Below, in pieces: positions 8,701 to 15,939 of a stretch of 64,000 nt of DNA. The position numbers and the translations under genes are program-made. A model generated the notes under the pieces. That model ran no database searches. It was not told the origin of the DNA and saw nothing but the letters and a program-made list of their open reading frames with translations. Every line of letters starts with the position of its first letter. The stretch's first letter is position 1. Origin of the DNA: Zoogloea sp041914405 (GTDB lineage: Bacteria; Pseudomonadota; Gammaproteobacteria; Burkholderiales; Rhodocyclaceae); assembly GCF_041914405.1 (NCBI RefSeq), contig NZ_JAYSDK010000009.1:62001-126000 (forward strand), written 5' to 3'.

Positions 8701-9383
8701 TCAGCCCCGACGGGCACCTTCTCGCCGCCGCCGGGCGGGATGGCCGCATCCACCTTTGGGAGATGCCCGCCGCCACGCCGCAGCCGCTCCTGCTGGAGCA
8801 CGGTGGGCCGGTGGCCAGTCTGGCCTTTGCCCCGGACGCCAGCCGCCTCGTCAGCGTCGGCTACGACGGCCGGGCCCTGGTATGGGACAGCAAGGACGGA
8901 CGACGACTGGCCACCTCGGCGGCAAGCAGCAGCGGCGCCCTCTACGGGGCGGCCTGGCAGCCCGGAGACGGGGCACTGTTGCTCGCCAGCCAGCAGCAGG
9001 GGCTGCTGCGCTGGAAGGCCGACGCAGCCCCCCCCAACCCGCTCGGTAATTCCGGCGGCACCCTGCTCGGCCTGGCCATGTCGCCGGACGGGCGGACCCT
9101 CGCCGGCTTCGACCGGCAAGGCCGTCTGCGCCTGTGGGATGCGCAATCCGGCCAGAACCTGCATGCCCCCTTGCTCCACCACGGCAGTCCCATCCTGGCC
9201 CTGGCGTGGCTGCCGGACGGCCTCGGCCTCGTCTCCGCCGACTGGCAGGGTGGCATCACCCTCTCGAGCGGCACACCCTCGGAATGGGTACGCCTGGCCT
9301 GCGTGCTGATCAGCCGGATTCCGCCGCCCGACACCGGACGCGCCTTGCCCGGCTGCCCGCCCGGCGCTGCGCCGCGGCCTTGA
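5778..9383 (+). CDS. Membrane-anchored nSTAND NTPase with 14 WD40 repeats
   Basis: A 1201-residue protein. Residues 10-400 are a novel-STAND (nSTAND1) P-loop NTPase with Walker A GSSGCGKSS (49-57), Walker B VVVDQFEELF (147-156) and the family-typical HESLMRIWDRLRDW segment (386-399). An Arg/Glu/Ala-rich helical stretch (about 465-497) leads into a transmembrane helix (about 499-519). From about 589 to 1160 there are 14 WD40 units, most with the FSPDG-x-LAS core, which equals two seven-bladed propellers. STAND proteins are signal-triggered oligomerising switches, and WD40 propellers are usual sensor parts. The propellers lie on the opposite side of the membrane from the NTPase if the helix is real. 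Start ATG overlaps the TIR stop. Probable partner and regulator of the TIR protein and perhaps of the CIS downstream (inference). Confidence 0.88.
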   Translation: MSAPTTPTCPYPGIRPFREDEEYLFFGREAQVDAMVDTLARQRFLAVIGSSGCGKSSLVNCGLRPALHRGLLARAGSAWRMASCRPGGQPLRALAEALAQPGALYRSAPAGPFSAAELVEATLAMSRRGLVEAFRQAAVPAGTQLLVVVDQFEELFRYRYLADQQDDQATAFVNLLLEARQADTPIHVVMTMRSDFLGDCARFAGLPEAINGGQYLVPRMSRDERRSAIVGPARVFGADIAPTLLTRLVNDVGDDPDQLSLLQHALARTWAHWRASGEPSPIDGRHYDAIGTLNQALNQHAEEIHASLPAARQALCARAFRALTDTSTDSRGIRRPTRFGDLAAIAGANATELDATLAPFRVPGVAFLMPPADVPLQASSIVDLAHESLMRIWDRLRDWGAREAESARMLRRLADAAELHAAGEASLWRDPELQFALDWQARAQPTPAWAQQYGRALEPALAFLDASRRARDEAAAAEQARAAAERRAEAERRRNQRVWRVTVVAIAAATLVAGVTGFLWQRAEKAGEIALSRQLAAESSSELATGNLAGALQLAAASYAREPTFEARDSLLAALAQSPLDWWQAGQKGVQALAVSPDGQLVASGGKDGSIRLWRGGSIVATLQAHANTVLALDFSPDGQTLASADADHRIVLWQLAEHRARVVLDDHEGPVHALVFSPDGRRLASAGADRRIVLRDGLSGAPLGAPLLAHADTVTGLAFSPDGESLASVGYDGNLFLWRLDGSATPVAQASHPAVLHDVAFAPDGKTLATASADRHVLLWQAPRLIQLGDPLGGYEAGVRKLAFSPDGRRLVAVGEQRQVRVHELTQPGRSAVERPGHTGNAQAAIFLPDGSFLSGGDDDLLIRHDTSGHGPLSRPLAPTKDTVWALAFSPDGRRLVSADARARLQWRNGKSGTPVGAPRDGHTALVVSLAFSPDGRHLASAGQDGRLLLWDAGGEGPPRPLLADGAPLQRALFSPDGHLLAAAGRDGRIHLWEMPAATPQPLLLEHGGPVASLAFAPDASRLVSVGYDGRALVWDSKDGRRLATSAASSSGALYGAAWQPGDGALLLASQQQGLLRWKADAAPPNPLGNSGGTLLGLAMSPDGRTLAGFDRQGRLRLWDAQSGQNLHAPLLHHGSPILALAWLPDGLGLVSADWQGGITLSSGTPSEWVRLACVLISRIPPPDTGRALPGCPPGAAPRP

Positions 9384-9407
9384 CATTGGCAAAGCGGCAT
9401 CTAATCT
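9380..9407 (+). promoter_or_regulatory. Candidate sigma-70 promoter for the CIS operon
   Basis: TTGACA (9380-9385) and TAATCT (9402-9407) are separated by 16 bases, in the only sizeable gap (132 bases) between the STAND gene and the sheath gene. The stretch up to about 9465 is also AT-richer than its surroundings. The -35 is perfect; the -10 matches consensus at three of six positions. It suggests the CIS genes can be transcribed separately from the TIR/STAND operon. Confidence 0.45.
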
Positions 9408-9515
9408 GAGTAATCAGGTCACGCGTCGCAGCGGCCCCAACAGCAATGACATAAAAATAATCTGCCGCACAACAGGCGACGCGTTCACACAGACAGGATC
9501 GGGAGGAGGCATCCC

Positions 9516-10946
9516 ATGGCACTGATCATCCCCGGCGTCGAAGTCAAGGTCGTCAAGGAAGTCCTGGCGCCCCAGCTCGCCCCGTCGGGCGTTCTCGGAC
9601 TGGTCGGCATCGTCGAGAATCCAGGCTCCGGCGTCGGCCGGGCGGCCAGCTGGCGCAGCTTCATCGACGGCTTCGGCTCGGCCAGCGCCTTCAGCCTGCC
9701 CGAAGCCGCCCAGGCCCTCGGCAACGGGGTCTTCGAGCTGGTCGTCTGTCCGGTTGCCTGCAGCAGCACGGCCAGCGTCAAGGTTCCGGCCGCCACGGGC
9801 AACTCCGCCGCCTTCACCCTCCTCGCCCGCGCACCGGGGCCGTGGGGCAATGCCATCTCGGTCAGCATCGTGTCCCGCCAGGTTCCCACCGGCAAGAAGC
9901 TCGAAAGCGGAGAAGATGAGACCCGCACGGTCTTCGACCTCACCGCCCGCTACGCCGGCAGCGATTACAAGGAAGTGCACCGCAATCTGTCCGCCGACCC
10001 GGCCGACCAGATCCGCAACGCCCGCGACGTGCTGGCGGCACAGTCCCAGCTGCTGCGCATCGCCGAGGACCGGGACAAGCTCAAGGCCCCCAAGGACAGC
10101 CCCGACGGCAAGGATCCCAGCGCCGCCGCCTATGCGCTGGCCGGAGCCAGCGACGCAGACCCCGACGCCTACCGCCAGGCCCTCGCGCAACTCGAAAACG
10201 AGGCCGACGTGGACATGGTGCTGGTGTCCGTGCAGGACACCAGGGATGCCACCCGGGTCGGTCGCATCTACGCCGACGTGGTCAGCCACTGCGACCGCAT
10301 GAGCGCCCGCAGCCAGGGGCGCATCGGCTTCGGCGAGGTTCCCGGCGCAACGGCGGCGGAGATCGCCAGCGCCGCCGACAAGCTCACCGGCACCCTGGTT
10401 TCCGACCGCTTCGTGCTGGTCGCCCCGGCCGGTGTCGTCGGCGCGGTGGCAGGCACCACCGGCAGCCTCGACTACTTCCAGTCCCCCACCTTCAAGCGCC
10501 TGTCCGGCCTCGGCGAGCCCGCCCCGGCCCTCGGCGTGGAAGCCCAGCAGGAGCTCCTGCGCAAGAACGTGGTACCCATCGTGGCCCAGCGCGGCCGCGG
10601 CATCATCGTGATCCGCGGCCTCACCACCGATGGCGACCAGATCAGCGTACGCCGGGTCGCCGACCACGCGGTGCGCGGCGTCAAGACCATCGGTGAGCTC
10701 TTCATCGGCCGCCTCAACAACGAGGAAGGCCGCGGCGCCCTCAAGCAGAAGCTGGTCGAGTTCCTGGTCCAGATGCAGAAGGAAGGTGCCATCGTTCCCT
10801 CCACCGACGGCACCGATCCGGCCTTCAAGCTCAACGTCTATTCGAGCCAGCAGGACTTCGCCCAGGGCATCGTCCGGGTGGACCTGGCCGTCCGCCCGGT
10901 GCGGGCCATCGACTACATCTACGCCACGGTCCTGGTCCAGGTCTGA
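9516..10946 (+). CDS. Contractile tail sheath protein
   Basis: A 476-residue phage tail sheath family protein, the contracting outer tube of CIS particles. The N-terminus (ALIIPGVEVKVVKE) and the C-terminal segment (GIVRVDLAVRPVRAIDYIYATVLVQV region, last 30 residues) are typical of sheath subunits, whose termini exchange strands with neighbours. The length fits a sheath with one variable outer domain. A very strong ribosome binding site (GGGAGGAGG, 9501-9509) precedes the ATG, as expected for the most abundant particle protein. There is a single sheath gene, unlike eCIS loci of the Afp/PVC type that carry two or three paralogues. Confidence 0.88.
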   Translation: MALIIPGVEVKVVKEVLAPQLAPSGVLGLVGIVENPGSGVGRAASWRSFIDGFGSASAFSLPEAAQALGNGVFELVVCPVACSSTASVKVPAATGNSAAFTLLARAPGPWGNAISVSIVSRQVPTGKKLESGEDETRTVFDLTARYAGSDYKEVHRNLSADPADQIRNARDVLAAQSQLLRIAEDRDKLKAPKDSPDGKDPSAAAYALAGASDADPDAYRQALAQLENEADVDMVLVSVQDTRDATRVGRIYADVVSHCDRMSARSQGRIGFGEVPGATAAEIASAADKLTGTLVSDRFVLVAPAGVVGAVAGTTGSLDYFQSPTFKRLSGLGEPAPALGVEAQQELLRKNVVPIVAQRGRGIIVIRGLTTDGDQISVRRVADHAVRGVKTIGELFIGRLNNEEGRGALKQKLVEFLVQMQKEGAIVPSTDGTDPAFKLNVYSSQQDFAQGIVRVDLAVRPVRAIDYIYATVLVQV

Positions 10947-11008
10947 GCCGCACCCAGCCCGAACCGCCGTTTTCCCCGTAGCCCCCAGCCTCTCCGGAGA
11001 AGTCCGCC

Positions 11009-11401
11009 ATGCCGACCGTTTTTTCCGCCAATCGCTCCAGCGTGCTGGTAGACGGCGAAGCCATCGAAGGCCTGCAGTCCCTGGCCTACCGTGTCGTCAC
11101 CGAACGCGAGGACATCCGCGCCGTGGGCAGCGACGAGCGCGTCGCGGTGAGCTTCGGCCTGCGCACCGTGCAGGGCGAGATCACCGTCCGCTCGGCCAGC
11201 TTCAAGCTCGACGGCCACCTGGACAAGCAGGCCCGCTTCCAGCTCGTCGCCAACCTCAAGAAGGACGACGCCGCCGACTCGCCGAAACGCACTGTCTCCT
11301 TCGACGACTGCTACATCGAGGACAAGGCCTTCAGCCTTGGCGCAGGCGGTACCGTAGTCACCGCCTACACCTTCAGCGCCACGCGGGTCCGCGAGGAATG
11401 A
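11009..11401 (+). CDS. Probable inner tail tube protein
   Basis: A 130-residue beta-rich protein immediately after the sheath gene, the usual place of the inner tube subunit in contractile tails. Size and strand-rich pattern (repeated short hydrophobic strands, for example AVSFGLRTVQGEITVRSASFKLDG region) agree with a tube fold. GGAGAAG precedes the ATG by about 8 bases. Only one tube gene is present, while Afp/PVC systems carry two. The assignment rests on position, length and general fold impression rather than on a diagnostic motif. Confidence 0.6.
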   Translation: MPTVFSANRSSVLVDGEAIEGLQSLAYRVVTEREDIRAVGSDERVAVSFGLRTVQGEITVRSASFKLDGHLDKQARFQLVANLKKDDAADSPKRTVSFDDCYIEDKAFSLGAGGTVVTAYTFSATRVREE

Positions 11402-11405
11402 GCCC

Positions 11406-12254
11406 TTGGGTCCGCTGGAGCTGAACCTCGCCGGCACGGCCTACCGGCTCGACTTCGGGGGCTTCCACCGGCCGCTCGGGGTCAGCGTCGGCACGCTGAC
11501 GATCACCCTCCCGCCCTGGACCTATCGCCGTCACATGGACACCTTGCGCCTGTGCACCGCGCCCTCCCCCTCGGGCCTGCGCCTCGACAGCCGGATCCTC
11601 TGCGACGCGGTGCTCAACGGCCTGGTGGCGGACGACGAAAGCCGGCGGCTGATCGCCCCCATCGCCCTGTGGTGGGCAGCGGGCGGCGACGCTCCGCTGG
11701 CGCAGCCGCCCGCGGAGGGGGAATGGCTCGAACTCGGCAGTTATGACAACCCGGCCCGCGTGCGCCTGCGCCCGTGGACCGAACACCAGCGCCTCGCGGC
11801 ACTCGACGCGGCCCTGTCCGACGAACTCGACGATGAAACCTTGTTCGACCCGGTGCGCTACCTGGAAAGGATGGTGGAAGCCACCGTCGCCACCCTTGAT
11901 GCGCCGGGCGGTATCGATGATCTCGACGCCCGCGCCACCGCCTTGCTGCTCCATGCCACCGTGGCACTGAACGTCCTCGACGAGGAAGCCGATCGCCTGC
12001 TGCAGGGCGGCGAGGCCGCCCGCCAGTGCGCCGCCCGCACCCTGCGGCTGTGCCAGGCGCTGGGCTGGACGCCTGCCAAGGTGTGGGCAACCCCCGCCGC
12101 CGAGGTGGATCGGCTGCTGCGCATGCTCGATCTGCTGCAGCCCGCCCGGACACCGCAGCGGCGCAGCCTGGCCGACCATCCGGACGCCACCGTGATCCGC
12201 ATCGAGGACGACGGCACGGACAATACCGACCAGCCGGAAAGGATGTCCCGGTGA
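11406..12254 (+). CDS. CIS-associated protein of unknown function
   Basis: A 282-residue protein, apparently started by TTG at 11406 with GAGGA about 8 bases before it; no in-frame ATG exists near the 5' end. The N-terminal third is strand-rich and the rest strongly helical with many Asp/Glu/Leu/Ala residues, ending in an acidic tail. It sits just after the tube gene, the slot used in phages by tail assembly chaperones. That role is possible but not shown by any motif. It overlaps the following gene by four bases (GTGA). Confidence 0.6.
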   Translation: MGPLELNLAGTAYRLDFGGFHRPLGVSVGTLTITLPPWTYRRHMDTLRLCTAPSPSGLRLDSRILCDAVLNGLVADDESRRLIAPIALWWAAGGDAPLAQPPAEGEWLELGSYDNPARVRLRPWTEHQRLAALDAALSDELDDETLFDPVRYLERMVEATVATLDAPGGIDDLDARATALLLHATVALNVLDEEADRLLQGGEAARQCAARTLRLCQALGWTPAKVWATPAAEVDRLLRMLDLLQPARTPQRRSLADHPDATVIRIEDDGTDNTDQPERMSR

Positions 12255-13462
12255 CGACCAGCACCGAACTCCTCGTCGCCCGCATCCTTCACCCCCTCGA
12301 CCGCAGCCTGGAGGAGGCCCGGCGCAAGCTCGCCCTGGAGGTTGACGAGCCGCCGGACGACGGGGGTGACCGGCACACGGCGCGCGCCGCAGCGGGCCTG
12401 TTCCCGGCGCCTTCCCCAAGCCCCGCTTCATGGCCCGGTCGTGCTGCGCAGTCAGCCAAGGCAACGCAGCCCACGGCCTCCGACGCACCGGCGTCCGCAG
12501 GGGCGGAAGCCGCACACCCCCCCATTCCGCATCTGCCCCGCCCGGGCTCCGGCACGTCCGCCTCCAAGGAGCACCATGGCCTTGCAGGCGCTCCAGCCCG
12601 TCATCCGGAAACAAGCGTCGCACCGGCACCCCAGCACGGCAGCCCGAGCTCGTCCCTCACGGCCCCCGCCAGCCACAAGCCCCTGCTGCTGCACCCGGTC
12701 GCCGGCGCCACGGGGCCCGGCGTCGCCCATCCCGGCGGAGAGCACGCCACTGCGCCCCTCCTGTCCCCCATACCGGCACCGCAGCCATCATCCGCCGGGG
12801 CCGGTACCACCGCAGATGCGCCGGTGACATCACATTCGCCTCACAAGGCGCCCTTCTTCCTGCGCAGCGTGCCGCCCACACCCGCCCCCTTCGCCCCGGA
12901 CTTCGCCGCGGTGGCTAGCCCGGCTCCACACCCGGCCCCCGGCGGACTGGCGCCGGATGGCAGATTCACCCCGGCGCCTGGCGCCGGACAGGCAGCACCC
13001 GGCACACCACCCGCCCAGGCCGCGGCAACGCTCCTCTCTGTGGCCACGCCCACCCGCAGCACGCCCGGACGCTGGCGGCTCAACAAACAGGCCGCTGGCG
13101 CCCTCCCCGGCCCCGCCACCGGACACACGGCAGCACCGGCGGACACCGACACTCCACGAATGCCCCGCAGCCCCGCCGCGCCTGTTGCGGCCGCCCCCCG
13201 AGCCGCCGCCATCGGTCGCGTGGCCGACGCCCTGGAACCGGTGCTCGACAAGGCCTGGCAATTGACGGACGCTGGCCTGCGCCAGGACGAGGGCATCGAC
13301 CCCGCCGCCCCGATGTCCGGCGGCCCACGCGTGAACAACCACTTCCACGTCAGCGTCGCGCTGGCCGGCGACGGCGCGGCCCCCCGCGACGCCCAGGAGC
13401 TCGAAACCGCCCTCGTCGCCCTGCTGCGCGATGCGGCCCGCCGCCAGGGACTGGACGTATGA
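12251..13462 (+). CDS. Pro/Ala-rich CIS protein in the tape-measure position
   Basis: A 403-residue protein starting with GTG that overlaps the preceding stop. Residues about 1-40 are a charged amphipathic helix. Residues about 45-310 are a very Pro/Ala/His/Ser-rich, low-complexity and presumably disordered region. Residues about 315-403 form a compact tail with NNHFHVSVAL and a terminal amphipathic helix (LVALLRDAARRQGLDV). Position between tube and hub genes is where tape-measure or tail-length proteins normally lie, but a long Pro-rich linker is unlike the helical tape measures of phages. It could measure length in extended form, or tether something inside the tube. No homologous family is recognised. 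Confidence 0.6.
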   Translation: MTTSTELLVARILHPLDRSLEEARRKLALEVDEPPDDGGDRHTARAAAGLFPAPSPSPASWPGRAAQSAKATQPTASDAPASAGAEAAHPPIPHLPRPGSGTSASKEHHGLAGAPARHPETSVAPAPQHGSPSSSLTAPASHKPLLLHPVAGATGPGVAHPGGEHATAPLLSPIPAPQPSSAGAGTTADAPVTSHSPHKAPFFLRSVPPTPAPFAPDFAAVASPAPHPAPGGLAPDGRFTPAPGAGQAAPGTPPAQAAATLLSVATPTRSTPGRWRLNKQAAGALPGPATGHTAAPADTDTPRMPRSPAAPVAAAPRAAAIGRVADALEPVLDKAWQLTDAGLRQDEGIDPAAPMSGGPRVNNHFHVSVALAGDGAAPRDAQELETALVALLRDAARRQGLDV

Positions 13463-14499
13463 AAGCCCGCCTCCAGAGCGCCTACCAGGTGCACATCGGT
13501 AGCGCACTCGCCAGCAGCAAGGCCAGCGAGTCCCAGCGCCAGTTGCTGCAACTCTGCGTCGACCTGAACATGGACGGCCCTGGCGCGGCATGCACCATCG
13601 AGTTGGCCGACAGCAACGTGGCGCCACCGGCCGCCGGTGATCCGGTCACCATCGAGCTGGACGCCGGCGATGGCGCACAAACCGTCTTCACCGGCACCGT
13701 CGCGGGCACCCGGGCCGGCGCCACCGGCCAAACGATCATCGCCCACGGCGCACTGGCGGAACTTGGCCGCAGCGAGGTGGAAGCCGCCTACGACAGCGTC
13801 TCAGCCGACTTCATCATCAAGGACCTGATCGACAAGGTCGGCGCAGCGGCCGGCAGCATCAGCAAGGGGCCCGAGCTGTCAGGCTGGGCCCTGCACCGCG
13901 GCCCCACGGCCCTCGGCCACCTGCGCCGCCTAGCCCTGCTGTGCGGCGCCGACCTGTTTGCCGGCGGCGACGGCAAGATCCACTGCGCCGCGCCAAAGAC
14001 GGGGAGCGCAGATCACCATTTCAAGTTCGGCGAAACGGTGATCCGATTGGCCGTCGAGAAGCGCATCCCGGCCTTCGACAGCATCGAGGTGTGGGGGGAA
14101 GGCGCCGCCAGCGCCAAGGGAGCCGACAAGGCCCACTGGCTCAGCACCGACCTGGCCGGCGTCAGCGCCAAGGCCGCCGTCTTGAGCGACGGGCAGGTCC
14201 AGGCCGGCAAGCTAGGCACGCGCCCGTTCAGGCTCCGCGAAGGCGCGCTGCGCTCCGGCGAGTCCGTCGAAGCGGTCGCCAAGGCCTGGGCCGCCAGCCT
14301 GGCTGCCCGCCTGCTGGGCGGCAGCCTGGAGACCTTTGCTGCCCCCAAGGTCCAGCCCGGCGACCTCGTGTCGATCGACAACCTGCCCGCCGACCATGCC
14401 GCCGCCAGCCTGCTCGGCCAGGGCAGCACACTGCGCGTCCGTCACGTCTGCCACCGGCTGGATCGCCAGCGCGGCGCCATCACCCGGCTGGGCTTCTGA
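13459..14499 (+). CDS. Baseplate hub protein, gpD/gp27-like
   Basis: A 346-residue protein resembling the phage late-control gpD family, the trimeric hub that joins tail tube and spike (homologous to T4 gp27 and the N-terminal part of VgrG). Visible features are the N-terminal beta-barrel region with GDPVTIEL and VFTGTVAG, a central segment ALHRGPTALGHLRRLALLCG typical of gpD, and a C-terminal barrel with VQPGDLVSIDNLP. The start overlaps the previous stop (ATGA). The hub and the gpV-like spike are separate genes here, as in P2/Mu phages, and not fused as in Afp8/VgrG. Confidence 0.8.
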   Translation: MKARLQSAYQVHIGSALASSKASESQRQLLQLCVDLNMDGPGAACTIELADSNVAPPAAGDPVTIELDAGDGAQTVFTGTVAGTRAGATGQTIIAHGALAELGRSEVEAAYDSVSADFIIKDLIDKVGAAAGSISKGPELSGWALHRGPTALGHLRRLALLCGADLFAGGDGKIHCAAPKTGSADHHFKFGETVIRLAVEKRIPAFDSIEVWGEGAASAKGADKAHWLSTDLAGVSAKAAVLSDGQVQAGKLGTRPFRLREGALRSGESVEAVAKAWAASLAARLLGGSLETFAAPKVQPGDLVSIDNLPADHAAASLLGQGSTLRVRHVCHRLDRQRGAITRLGF

Positions 14500-14501
14500 A
14501 C

Positions 14502-15383
14502 ATGAGCGTGCGCATCGGCAAGATCGAACTCACCGGTGTGCAGGACTTGCACACCGAGGAAGCGCGCACCCTCGTCGAGCAACGGGTGCCAGAGCAGCAG
14601 GGCAGCGTGTTCCAGGACCTGGGACGCGAGCCGGTCACCATCCTCATCGATGGCCTGCTGCTCGGCGAAGAAGCCCTGTCCTCCCTCGAAACCCTGCGCC
14701 AGGCCCATGCCAAGGCCGAGCCTCAATCCTTCGCAGCGGACCTGGTGGTGGGCACCGAGCTCACCGAAGTCGTTATCGAGGACTTCAAGGTTCGACAGGT
14801 GGCCGGCTACCGGGATCGCTTCCGCTTCAGCCTGCGCCTGCGCGAGCACATCGAACCGCCCCAGGCCAGCGACGCCGCGCTGGCCGACGTCAACAGCGGC
14901 GTCGCCGCCGATGCCGGCGCGTGGAGCGACAACAGCCTGGCCGCCGCCGGTGTGTTGCAGGACCCGGCCTCCCTGTCGGCGGCCCTGGCCGCCCAGCCGG
15001 CACTGCTCGACAGCCTCGACATGGACGCCCTCGGCGACGCCGTCGCCAACAAGCTCGACAGCCTGGACACGGGCCAGCTCAACGGCGTGCTCGACACCCT
15101 CGCCGCCGCCGATCCGGGCAAGGCCAGCGGCTTCTTCGACGCGCTGGGCAAGGCTGGCGCCCTCGGCCCGATGCTGTCCAAGTATGTCCAGGAAGGCGCA
15201 GCCTTCCTGAAACAGCTCGATCCATCCAAGTTCAGCTCGTTGATGAAGGCCTTCTCCGGCGGCCTGGAATTCCTCAACCAGCTCAAGAAGGTACTCGACG
15301 CGGCGGGCCGTCTGGCCGGCGACATCAAGGACCTCAAGCTGCCGCCTGAACTCGACCGTATCGTCAAGGGCGGGCTGAAATGA
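14502..15383 (+). CDS. Baseplate-associated protein with phage-type N-terminal domain
   Basis: A 293-residue protein two bases after the hub gene. Residues 1-125 form a beta-rich domain (VRIGKIELTGVQDLH, then EPVTILIDGLLLGEE, then FRFSLRLREH) resembling the N-terminal domain found in phage tail/baseplate proteins near the hub (Mu gp43/DNA-circularisation N-like or gp53-like). Residues about 130-293 are almost wholly helical and Ala/Leu/Asp/Lys-rich, with repeated LxxLD patterns. A role linking hub to tube or wedge is plausible from position. No enzymatic motif is visible. Confidence 0.6.
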   Translation: MSVRIGKIELTGVQDLHTEEARTLVEQRVPEQQGSVFQDLGREPVTILIDGLLLGEEALSSLETLRQAHAKAEPQSFAADLVVGTELTEVVIEDFKVRQVAGYRDRFRFSLRLREHIEPPQASDAALADVNSGVAADAGAWSDNSLAAAGVLQDPASLSAALAAQPALLDSLDMDALGDAVANKLDSLDTGQLNGVLDTLAAADPGKASGFFDALGKAGALGPMLSKYVQEGAAFLKQLDPSKFSSLMKAFSGGLEFLNQLKKVLDAAGRLAGDIKDLKLPPELDRIVKGGLK

Positions 15384-15934
15384 GCAGCGCCGCCGACATC
15401 GTGCGCGATCTCGCCGTCTTGGTGCAGGCGCTGGCCGCCCTGCTGGAGACCAAGACCGCCAAGGAGATTCCCAACATCGCCCGCGACCTCGGCGCCCAGC
15501 CGCAGCTGGCCCAGGGCGTCGACGCGCTCGGCCGGGTGCTCAGCGAAATCCGCGCGGGAGCCGTGCCGCTGCGCCGCACCGCCATCGATGCCGATGCGCT
15601 GGTCGCCCTGCTCGGCTGCATCCCGGGCTTCGTCGGCGGTATCGGTGCAGCCGCGGACGCCTCCGGCGACTGGCTGGCCCGCCTCGGCATCGGCCTGGGG
15701 GATGCCGCCGGTGCCGCCCGGCAGGTGTCGGGGCCGGTCCGCCAGGTGTCCGGCGTCCTCGACATGGGCGTGGACATCGCCGAAGGCGCGGTCTCGCTGC
15801 TCGCTCCCGCTGAATGGCGCGGCCTCATCACCGCCCTCGACCATCTCTCCGAAGCTCTCAAGGCCCTCAAGACACCTGCTCCCGCGACCCCACCTGCCAG
15901 CGCCGTGCCCGGCGCCGCTCTTTCTGGAGGATAA
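15380..15934 (+). CDS. Small helical CIS protein of unknown function
   Basis: A 184-residue, Ala/Leu/Gly-rich helical protein whose ATG overlaps the previous stop. A Gly-rich hydrophobic stretch (LLGCIPGFVGGIGAAADAS, about 76-94) could be membrane-interacting. It ends in a Pro/Ala tail. No family is recognised. Tight coupling to its neighbours suggests it is made with the baseplate proteins. Confidence 0.55.
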   Translation: MSSAADIVRDLAVLVQALAALLETKTAKEIPNIARDLGAQPQLAQGVDALGRVLSEIRAGAVPLRRTAIDADALVALLGCIPGFVGGIGAAADASGDWLARLGIGLGDAAGAARQVSGPVRQVSGVLDMGVDIAEGAVSLLAPAEWRGLITALDHLSEALKALKTPAPATPPASAVPGAALSGG

Positions 15935-15939
15935 GCACC

